NCBI GenBank assembly: GCA_023251255.1 | Contig: JAHEZD010000057.1 | Span: forward strand, 1 to 37,856 | Direction: 5' to 3' | From: Chitinophagaceae bacterium | GTDB lineage: Bacteria > Bacteroidota > Bacteroidia > Chitinophagales > Chitinophagaceae | Length of the DNA stretch: 37,856 nt | In this document: piece after piece, positions 31,893 to 37,856 of the stretch | Layout of the letters: every line of letters starts with the position of its first letter | How positions within the stretch are numbered: the stretch's first letter is position 1 | Made by a program: the position numbers and the translations under genes | The notes under the pieces: model-generated | Database searches by the model: none | What the model was told of the DNA's origin: nothing | The model's input: only the letters and a program-made list of their open reading frames with translations

Positions 31893-31917
31893 GTTTTAAA
31901 AGTGGAATAAATAAAGC

Positions 31918-31951
31918 AAATGTCCTTCTGCAAAGAAGGACATTTCTTTTT
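31918..31951 (+). terminator. intrinsic terminator after tonB
   Basis: A perfect 12-bp stem, AAATGTCCTTCT (31918-31929) and AGAAGGACATTT (31934-31945), with loop GCAA, followed by CTTTTTA. It lies 25 bp after the tonB stop and closes the exb-tonB operon. Confidence 0.92.
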
Positions 31952-31995
31952 ATGTCCCTCCCGTTCTACTTTCGCAGCAAATAACGGAACACACC

Positions 31996-33375
31996 ATGGC
32001 AAAGCTTTCAGGATGGGACGATACAATTGTGGCACTCGCCACACCACAGGGCATTGGCGCCATTGGGGTAATCAGGGTAAGCGGTACCAACGCCATTGAT
32101 GTGGTAAACGACCTGTTCCCATCCAAGGACCTACGCCAGCACCCCACCCATACCCTGCATGTGGGCATCATGAAAAACGGCATGGAACTGCTGGACGAAG
32201 TGGTGGTATCCATTTACAAGGCCCCCAAATCCTATACAGGGGAAAATACCATAGAAATAAGCTGCCACGGCTCCCCCTTCATACAGGAAAAAATTATACA
32301 GGCCATTACCTCCAAAGGCTGCAGGATGGCCAAGGCCGGGGAGTTTACCCAACGGGCATTCCTCAACGGCAAGCTCGATCTGACGCAGGCAGAAGCCGTG
32401 GCCGACCTCATAGCCAGCAATACCGAAGCAAGCCGCAAAACGGCCCTTAAAAACATCCGTGGGGGTTTTTCCACCGCACTCTCCGGACTCAGGGAGCAGC
32501 TCATCAAATTTTCCGCCCTCATAGAACTGGAGCTCGATTTTTCGCAGGAAGACGTGGAGTTTGCCGATCGGAAACTGCTGAACCAATTAATGGGGCAGCT
32601 TACCCTGTCCACCCACCAGTTACTGCAATCCTTTGCCCTAGGCAATGTGATCAAGAACGGTGTGCAGGTAGCCATCATAGGCAGGCCCAATGCCGGCAAA
32701 TCCACCCTGCTCAATACCCTGCTCAATGAAAACAGGGCCATTGTAAGCGAAGTGGCCGGAACCACCAGGGACACCATTGAAGAAATACTCAATATTGATG
32801 GCGTGCTGTTCCGCCTCATTGATACGGCAGGCATCCGCACCCATACCAGCGATGCCATAGAAACCATGGGCGTGGAACGCAGCCTCCAGAAAATGAAGCA
32901 GGCCGATTTGGTGGTCTATCTCTTTGATGTGAACGAAATGGAAGTGGCAGACCTCGAAGCCCTCACCAGCACCTTCCAGGCCGATGGCCTGCAATACCTG
33001 CTCGTGGGCAATAAGATAGATACCCATGCGGGCTTTGACCCCAGCAAATTTGCCTCCTTTCCCCATACCGTTTTCATTTCCGCCAAGGCCCACCTGCATA
33101 TTGACCAGCTCAAGACCCAGTTGCTGCAAATAGCCGTGCAGGGCGATGTAAATACCGAAGCCACCATTGTAACCAATGCCAGGCATTACGATGCACTCAA
33201 AAAACTGGCCGCCTCCCTGCAGGATGTGGTCAGCGGCATAGCCGATAATATACAAAGCGATCTATTGGCCCTCGACATACGCCAGTGCCTCTACTACCTG
33301 GGCGAAATAACCGGCGAAATAACCAATGATGACCAGTTGGATTTTATCTTCAGTAAGTTCTGTATCGGGAAATAG
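31996..33375 (+). CDS. mnmE: tRNA uridine-5-carboxymethylaminomethyl modification GTPase
   Basis: A 459-residue protein with the MnmE layout: tetrahydrofolate-binding N-terminal domain (1-120, with DDTIVALATPQGIGAIGVIR), helical domain, inserted G domain (about 220-380) and C-terminal helix ending C456-I-G-K459. G-domain motifs: P-loop GRPNAGKS 229-236, switch GTTRDT 255-260, DTAG 276-279 and NKID 339-342. With MnmG it modifies the wobble uridine of certain tRNAs. Normal length. Noticeably GC-richer than the region to its right (32 of 60 bases in 32401-32460). A promoter-like TACTTTCG lies about 25 bp upstream of the start. Confidence 0.97.
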   Translation: MAKLSGWDDTIVALATPQGIGAIGVIRVSGTNAIDVVNDLFPSKDLRQHPTHTLHVGIMKNGMELLDEVVVSIYKAPKSYTGENTIEISCHGSPFIQEKIIQAITSKGCRMAKAGEFTQRAFLNGKLDLTQAEAVADLIASNTEASRKTALKNIRGGFSTALSGLREQLIKFSALIELELDFSQEDVEFADRKLLNQLMGQLTLSTHQLLQSFALGNVIKNGVQVAIIGRPNAGKSTLLNTLLNENRAIVSEVAGTTRDTIEEILNIDGVLFRLIDTAGIRTHTSDAIETMGVERSLQKMKQADLVVYLFDVNEMEVADLEALTSTFQADGLQYLLVGNKIDTHAGFDPSKFASFPHTVFISAKAHLHIDQLKTQLLQIAVQGDVNTEATIVTNARHYDALKKLAASLQDVVSGIADNIQSDLLALDIRQCLYYLGEITGEITNDDQLDFIFSKFCIGK

Positions 33376-33378
33376 AGA

Positions 33379-33413
33379 AAGCAGTGAGCAGGCAGTAGGG
33401 AGCAGGCAATAGT
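33379..33413. repeat. one-armed heptamer array downstream of mnmE
   Basis: Units AAGCAGT, GAGCAGG, CAGTAGG, GAGCAGG and CAATAGT at 33379, 33386, 33393, 33400 and 33407, strict 7-bp pitch, starting 4 bases after the mnmE stop. Confidence 0.65.
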
Positions 33414-33434
33414 CCACAAACGCAATATCAGAGC

Positions 33435-33458
33435 TTGCCCCGATTTTTCATCGGGCAA
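33435..33458 (+). terminator. possible mnmE terminator hairpin
   Basis: TTGCCCCGAT (33435-33444), T-rich loop, ATCGGGCAA (33450-33458): a 9-bp stem with one bulged C. It lies 60 bp after the mnmE stop, but no T-run follows, so its role is uncertain. Confidence 0.4.
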
Positions 33459-33587
33459 CAATCACTCCTTTAAGAAATATGTCCAACACGATAGGGTTTT
33501 CATCGGGGCTGAGCCTATCGAAGCCGAATAAACGGCTATGGACTATCAACCATGGCCCGCTAACCCCACTTCCCAAGCAAGATCTTG

Positions 33588-33691
33588 TGTGACAAAACTT
33601 ACGTTACAAAATAATCGTAACACGTTTTTTGTCACATACTTTGTGACCATTTTTACGTTATAAAATAATTGTAACACGTTTTCTATCACAT
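33588..33691. repeat. two tandem ~50-bp TGTGAC/GTCACA palindromic elements
   Basis: Copy 1 (33588-33637) and copy 2 (33642-33691) align over 50 bp with 8 mismatches by my count. Copy 1 runs from TGTGAC to GTCACA, with an inner pair CGTTAC / GTAACACG around AAAATAATC. Copy 2 ends ATCACA instead. The spacing between starts is 54 bp. The palindrome at 757-806 shares the ends and the size but has a different core. Confidence 0.85.
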
Positions 33692-33790
33692 TAAATGCCT
33701 CCTACTATGAGCACCAGACACAAAACCACCTCCGCCAGGACCAAACTCGGTCTGCTGCAGGAAAAGCACATGACTTACGAACGGAATATC

Positions 33791-33868
33791 AGGCTGAGCC
33801 TGCCCGTTTCCCCGTCCGTACCGGCACGGGCGGGCGTTCAGGCGGGCTTGTCGAAGCCGAACATCGGA
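33791..33868. repeat. GC-rich REP-like palindromic patch
   Basis: Starts AGGCTGAGCCTGCCCG and ends GCGGGCTTGTCGAAGCC, with an inner near-palindrome around CCGTACCGGCACGG. The word GAGCCTRTCGAAGCC (also at 33511-33525) resembles the TTCGACAGGCTCAGC words widespread in bacterial intergenic DNA. Much more GC-rich than its flanks. Confidence 0.6.
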
Positions 33869-33969
33869 GCGGAACATTGATCATGGGCTGTAGACGTTTG
33901 ACCCTTCACGATTGACCATTGACGACCATTCACCAATCCGTAAGCAAGCGGTTAAAAGTTGGATGCCCC

Positions 33970-34011
33970 ATTGAGCATTCAGCATTCAGCATTGAGCATT
34001 GGGCATTGGGC
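33970..34011. repeat. one-armed heptamer array, six units
   Basis: ATTGAGC, ATTCAGC, ATTCAGC, ATTGAGC, ATTGGGC and ATTGGGC at 33970, 33977, 33984, 33991, 33998 and 34005. The consensus ATTSRGC matches the right-arm units of the nuoK/nuoL element. Confidence 0.8.
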
Positions 34012-34145
34012 ATTCCTCCCCCAAACCACGTAGAAACACCTATCCCTCCTGCGTAGCACTACCTTTTTTTACAAAATAACCAGCTCCCCTGCGGCCAAAT
34101 ACAACCAATTACCCCTACCTTGTTAAACTATCATACCCTAGCTAT

Positions 34146-34826
34146 ATGACCCAAACAACCCGAAACTATTGGATGCGGTACCGTACCGCAACAGGCCTCT
34201 CCCTAAAAATGGCCCTTGTGGCCCTGCTGGGCTTTTTTAGCTCCTTGGCCCAAGCACAAACCGTTACACTGGAACATGCTTATTACACCACCGTGTACGA
34301 CACCGTAAAGAAAGCCCCCATTTACACCAGCTACACCCTTACCAGGAGCCATTTAACGGCCATCATCAAAAGGAAGTCTGCCTTCTATACGGACCCGTTG
34401 CTCAGCAAAACATTGCAGGCCAACAATGCGATGTACAAGAGCAATGGCATGTACGACAAGGGCCACCTAAGCCCCGCAGCCGATTTCTGCTTTGATTCCC
34501 TGGCCTACCGCCAGAGCATGTACTATACCAATACCGCCCCGCAGGAGGAATATTTCAATGAGCATTTATGGGAGGCCGTGGAAGAAGCCACCAGGGATAC
34601 CTGCCGCATCTACGATACCGTAAAGGTTTTTACGGGCTGCCTCTATGGTACCGACCATTTCCATGGGTTTGCGGTGCCCACCGCCTACTGGAAAGTGATC
34701 ATCTATAACGGCGGCAAGAAAGCGGGCTGGCTGGGGCCGAACAAGCACCCCGATAGCAACCATGCAGAGACCATTCAAGATGAAGTGGGGGATATTGAGG
34801 AGAAGACGGGGTTGAGATTTGAGTAG
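34146..34826 (+). CDS. exported DNA/RNA non-specific endonuclease (NUC1 type)
   Basis: A 226-residue nuclease with a signal peptide or N-terminal anchor (hydrophobic 22-35, then AQAQ). The beta-beta-alpha-metal motif is D104-K-G-H107 (classical D-R-G-H; His107 is the general base), with LSPAADF after it and YYTNTAPQ at 126-133 supplying Asn residues for the magnesium site; Asn138, Trp142 and Glu146 fit the helix that follows. It would cut DNA and RNA outside the cytoplasm, for nutrition or defence. Arg is replaced by Lys in D-R-G-H, a conservative change seen in family members. It stands alone between the repeat-rich gap and the methyltransferase gene, convergent with the latter. Confidence 0.92.
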   Translation: MTQTTRNYWMRYRTATGLSLKMALVALLGFFSSLAQAQTVTLEHAYYTTVYDTVKKAPIYTSYTLTRSHLTAIIKRKSAFYTDPLLSKTLQANNAMYKSNGMYDKGHLSPAADFCFDSLAYRQSMYYTNTAPQEEYFNEHLWEAVEEATRDTCRIYDTVKVFTGCLYGTDHFHGFAVPTAYWKVIIYNGGKKAGWLGPNKHPDSNHAETIQDEVGDIEEKTGLRFE

Positions 34827-34836
34827 AAAGTTATTA

Positions 34837-34859
34837 CATAGAACTTTAAATATTCTATG
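34837..34859. terminator. possible bidirectional terminator hairpin
   Basis: CATAGAA (34837-34843) and TTCTATG (34853-34859) around a 9-base A/T loop, placed between the converging nuclease and methyltransferase genes. The stem is short and no T-run follows. Confidence 0.35.
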
Positions 34860-34873
34860 ATATCCAATATTCA

Positions 34874-36028
34874 TCATTTTAGGGCTAGGTAATTCTCTAT
34901 TGTCCTTCTTATCTCTTTAGCAATTAATTCTGCTTTCTTCGTAGGAACACCATTACTGATAAGTTTAAACTTATCAGTTAAGGTAATTTCAGATGGGAGA
35001 ACATAATTATCTGGTACACTTTGAATTCTTAAAGCTTCACGTACTGAAAGGCGTCTTGCCTCTGTCGGATGTAAATGAACCTCATTATTACCATAGGCAA
35101 CAGTAGGACTATACCTATATCGATGGAGGCGCTTAAATGACTTACGAGAAGTATCACCCTCAAAAATCTTAGTAAACTTAGCGGAGTATGGATTGAAAAA
35201 TTCATTTTGATTAGAACTTGATGAATCTAAACCAATAAATGCACTTTGAACTAATAGAGGTTTATAGAACTCAGGAATGGACTTTATATCTTCATTATTT
35301 ATGCCGGAACGAAACTCCCATTGTTTTGGCCACTTAACTTTTTTAGCGTTAGCAAATTTTTTTGTAGGCCATTTAAATACTAAATCATCGTGATGACCAT
35401 CATAAGGCTCAGTAATTAATTTATAATCGTTATCTATTAGCTTTTTTACGACATCCTTGCGGAATCCAACTAGTGCCAACCTTGAGCGGTCCTGTGGGAT
35501 TCCATAATCTAAAGCGTTAATAATCTCATACCAGAGCGTATATTCTTTTTCAAGTTCATTCTTTAGATTGAAAAATTCATTCTGATGTGTTTTTGTCCTG
35601 TATAAGCCAGCAACATTTTCAAAAAAAATAAACATAGGTTGAATTTGCTGGACAATATCTCGATAAGTAAATATCAATTTCCCCCTGTCACCTTCAATGC
35701 CTAAATTTTTACCGCCAATAGAAAAATCCTGACAAGGCGGTCCTCCAATAATTCCCGATATTCCATGAAAATCATGAATTAGGTTGTGCTGCACTTCAGG
35801 TTTCGTAGCATCTAATGGCTCAGGTATATTCGCATGTGTAATTAAGCCACTTTTATAAATGTCTTTTTGAGACTTTTTTACAAATGTTTTGACACCATGA
35901 TTGTACGAATTCACAAATGCTTCATGGAATTCGACAGCAGCGTTGACTTGAAAACCTTGATTCATAAAACCAAGGTCAAGGAATCCACCTCCGGAAAATA
36001 GGGATATTATATCAATTTTATTCTTCAA
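34874..36028 (-). CDS. DNA (cytosine-5-)-methyltransferase
   Basis: A 384-residue C5-cytosine methyltransferase. Motif I is ISLFSGGGFLDLG (residues 8-20), which binds S-adenosylmethionine; motif IV is GGPPC99Q, whose Cys99 attacks cytosine C6; motif VI is E137-N-V; motif VIII is QDRSR (179-183); late motifs RLSVREALRIQSVP and NGVPTKKAELIAKEI close the fold. The target-recognition region is about 190-310. The start must be TTG 36028: the frame has a stop five codons upstream and no ATG. It overlaps the 3' end of the next gene by 11 bp, so translation is coupled. AT-rich relative to the rest of the window, suggesting acquisition. No restriction endonuclease is visible in the window. Confidence 0.95.
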   Translation of the reverse strand: MKNKIDIISLFSGGGFLDLGFMNQGFQVNAAVEFHEAFVNSYNHGVKTFVKKSQKDIYKSGLITHANIPEPLDATKPEVQHNLIHDFHGISGIIGGPPCQDFSIGGKNLGIEGDRGKLIFTYRDIVQQIQPMFIFFENVAGLYRTKTHQNEFFNLKNELEKEYTLWYEIINALDYGIPQDRSRLALVGFRKDVVKKLIDNDYKLITEPYDGHHDDLVFKWPTKKFANAKKVKWPKQWEFRSGINNEDIKSIPEFYKPLLVQSAFIGLDSSSSNQNEFFNPYSAKFTKIFEGDTSRKSFKRLHRYRYSPTVAYGNNEVHLHPTEARRLSVREALRIQSVPDNYVLPSEITLTDKFKLISNGVPTKKAELIAKEIRRTIENYLALK

Positions 36029-37856
36029 TATCTTTTCTGATTAAAATGCCTTTAACTAATTGCAAATGAAGTCTCTTTTCATACACAGTCACGCCTTTTT
36101 TTAACTGATCGAGCGAAATAGGATTTGAAGCATGCCCAGCTTCATTTAAAAAAGTGTATATCGTTTCATCTCCGTCAACTTTGAAATCAGAATTGGTCTT
36201 TGGTTTTGCTTCACTAAAAAGGATTTTATAACTATAATCTTTTTTGCTTTGAAAGAGTTTTTCACCTATAAGATATTTTAGTCCCAACGAATAAGAACCA
36301 TCTTCATTTTGAATTAAGTCATATTGATTCGTGCCCTTACCTATGTTTTCGGGATAAAGGTTTAATAAAGGCATAAAAATTTCTGGAAGTGCCGAGATTA
36401 ATTCCTCTTTTTTAAAGTATTGGATTCCCTTGGACGACCAAAGATTAGCATGGTTGATAACGTGTAAGGAATCATTATCTGGTAAAAAAGAGCATAAAAG
36501 TTTAACAGTTGTAGCGTGCTCGGGGGAGTTGTCAACTAAGTTCAAATCAATTCGGCCCTTGTTGTTTAGAAAGTTATTATAAACAGAATCGAAATATTTT
36601 CCTTTAAGCCGGGCTATGCGTTTAAATTCTAAACTGATTCCGTTGCCATTGTCTTTAAAACTTAGTATGGAGAACTTGACTTTTTCATCGAATAATGCCG
36701 TTAAGTCTGTTTGTGCTGCATCTCTTATGGATTTTAGTTTTAGAAATTTATCTTGCATAAGTTCATAATACTTAACGAGGTTTTCTGGCAATACTTTAAG
36801 CGCTTCAATTTCTTCGCCTTTATTTAAAGAAATTTTTGCATCACCAGTTGAATTGAACATTACCATGTCTAATGCGGCTAATTCTGCGAATTCAGTTGTA
36901 TCAGTGGAAACGTCTATTACAATGTTAGTATCAGAACCATCTTCCTTTATAAAATTTTGAATGGTTACTGACTTTCTTCCGTCTACCACACTAACACTAA
37001 ATTTTTCTTTGTTATCTGGTACATCTATAAAAGATAATCTCAAAAGTTCACCGAGTTTTGCTTTTCTCTTATTGGTACTACGAAATAAAATATCACATAG
37101 TTGCCCCATTAAAATATAATAATCATCATCGACCTTAAAAATGTCGCCAGGGGCTATAGGCAGAAACTTCTGATTTATATTCTTATCAAATAGTTCAAAA
37201 TAGCTTAATTTTTTAAGTTCAGGGCCTATTTTCCCAATTTGAGGATGATTATCCAAATACTGGTTATCAAAAAATGAAACTATATTCGAAACTAACTTTA
37301 TAGATTTTAATTCATCCTCTTCAAATTGGTATTGATGGGCGAGGTTAAACCAATATTTAATAGCTTCAAACCCTGGTATGCCTTCCTGTCGTGAGTGGTT
37401 AACAATGTATTTGATGTTTTTTTGATTTTTTAATACCATTCTTAATGCATTATCCGAGCTTCTTTGGTATTGATTCCTAAGCATATTGAACACTTGTGCA
37501 TAGGCTGAACGTGCGAGCGTTTTTGCCATCTGTTCATATTTGTCTGGGGAATCTTTTCCAATTTCTTGAACGAAATATTCCGCAAAAACTTCAAGAGGTT
37601 GAATTTCTGGTTGGCTGGTATACAAACAGCAAATTATTTTGGTTTCTTCCTTCTCATTTCTTGGTACAATGTCAGTGCTAATAAAATTTTTGCCTTCGGC
37701 CCCCGAGTCGCCGGTCGCTAATTTTTTATCTATGATTGCAAGACAAAACTCGCTTTTCGTTTCGACCAAGGTTTCATTTATTTCTTGGAAAAACATTTCT
37801 TTTTCGGCTTCTGCAGGTTGGCCTTTATATATCAGGATAGAAATATCATCGATTTC
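36018..37856 (-). CDS. large protein with possible receiver-like N-terminus, cut by window edge
   Basis: At least 612 residues; the frame is open through the right edge, so the true start is outside. An internal ATG at 37796 exists but need not be the start. The segment after it has features of a response-regulator receiver fold: a hydrophobic strand ending in an acidic residue (FCLAIID, Asp 23 from that ATG), a G-x-x-G-type turn, a second strand ending in Thr-Ser (IICCLYTS) and a third followed by helix (EYFVQEIGKDSPDKYEQ). The usual lysine after strand 5 is not clear, so this is tentative. The remaining ~450 residues match nothing I know. Its 11-bp overlap with the methyltransferase and shared AT-richness (13 of 60 G/C in 36001-36060) make it a partner in a modification or defence locus. 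Confidence 0.7.
   Translation of the reverse strand, partial: EIDDISILIYKGQPAEAEKEMFFQEINETLVETKSEFCLAIIDKKLATGDSGAEGKNFISTDIVPRNEKEETKIICCLYTSQPEIQPLEVFAEYFVQEIGKDSPDKYEQMAKTLARSAYAQVFNMLRNQYQRSSDNALRMVLKNQKNIKYIVNHSRQEGIPGFEAIKYWFNLAHQYQFEEDELKSIKLVSNIVSFFDNQYLDNHPQIGKIGPELKKLSYFELFDKNINQKFLPIAPGDIFKVDDDYYILMGQLCDILFRSTNKRKAKLGELLRLSFIDVPDNKEKFSVSVVDGRKSVTIQNFIKEDGSDTNIVIDVSTDTTEFAELAALDMVMFNSTGDAKISLNKGEEIEALKVLPENLVKYYELMQDKFLKLKSIRDAAQTDLTALFDEKVKFSILSFKDNGNGISLEFKRIARLKGKYFDSVYNNFLNNKGRIDLNLVDNSPEHATTVKLLCSFLPDNDSLHVINHANLWSSKGIQYFKKEELISALPEIFMPLLNLYPENIGKGTNQYDLIQNEDGSYSLGLKYLIGEKLFQSKKDYSYKILFSEAKPKTNSDFKVDGDETIYTFLNEAGHASNPISLDQLKKGVTVYEKRLHLQLVKGILIRKDIEE

Larger units (their letters stand above)
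33376..34145. other. 770-bp intergenic region packed with repeats
   Basis: No supported gene. In order: heptamer array (33379-33413), hairpin (33435-33458), a CGATAGG/CCTATCG stem (33489-33520) joined to a GGCTGAGCC...TCGAAGCC word, two 50-bp TGTGAC elements (33588-33691), a GC-rich palindromic patch (33791-33868), and a second heptamer array (33970-34011). The open frame at 33695-33880 runs through the palindromic patch and is not called. A possible -7 box TACCTTGT lies near 34116, ahead of the nuclease gene. Confidence 0.65.

Noticed and set aside
33695-33880. 61-codon plus-strand open frame
   Set aside because: It runs through the GC-rich palindromic patch, has no family features, and its sequence is what the repeats would encode by chance.

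Overview
The window looks like a chromosomal segment of a Bacteroidota bacterium, most likely Chitinophagaceae or a relative. The grounds are inference from gene content and style: SPII lipoproteins with short A-S-C lipoboxes, a TonB/ExbBD system with two ExbD paralogues, a 14-gene nuo operon with a shortened NuoG, a TAnnTTTG-type promoter ahead of nuoA, and CarboxypepD_reg-like and DUF5117-type metalloprotease proteins. No rRNA, tRNA, CRISPR array or insertion sequence was seen.

Layout, left to right. (1) 1-3570: the 3' end of a thiolase gene, a small lipoprotein, hisS and a low-molecular-weight tyrosine phosphatase, the last three on the minus strand. (2) 3571-8158: a repeat-rich gap, then a plus-strand set of TonB-like protein, small membrane protein, PstS-like lipoprotein and TPR protein, closed by an intrinsic terminator. 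(3) 8156-23380: a full NADH:quinone oxidoreductase operon, nuoA-N in canonical order, interrupted between nuoE and nuoF by three small genes (two paralogous secreted NTF2/DUF4440-like proteins flanking an SRPBCC protein). (4) 23662-28373: an ABC permease without its ATPase, a CarboxypepD_reg-like exported protein and a large zinc metalloprotease. (5) 28740-31950: exbB-exbD-exbD-tonB with a terminator, which together with region 2 looks like one TonB gene set split in two. (6) 31996-34826: mnmE, a 770-bp repeat-filled gap and a secreted NUC1-type nuclease. (7) 34874-37856: an AT-rich minus-strand pair, a C5-cytosine DNA methyltransferase overlapping a protein with a possible receiver-like N-terminus that runs off the window. 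It is a likely horizontally acquired modification or defence locus.

The most unusual signal is in the gaps between nuo genes. Seven of them hold quasi-palindromes built from many short units at a strict 8-bp pitch (core ATTATC or ATTAGC plus 2 bases) or 7-bp pitch (ATTCAAN, RTTMAGC). Units point one way in the left half and the opposite way in the right half. In the nuoI/nuoJ gap the element runs from the stop codon to the start codon, and in nuoC the start codon lies inside the last unit. One-armed 7-bp arrays of the same kind occur in other gaps, inside the hisS reading frame and in the last seven codons of the phosphatase gene. A second family, 49-50-bp palindromes bounded by TGTGAC and GTCACA, occurs near both ends of the window. 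I do not know a name for either family.
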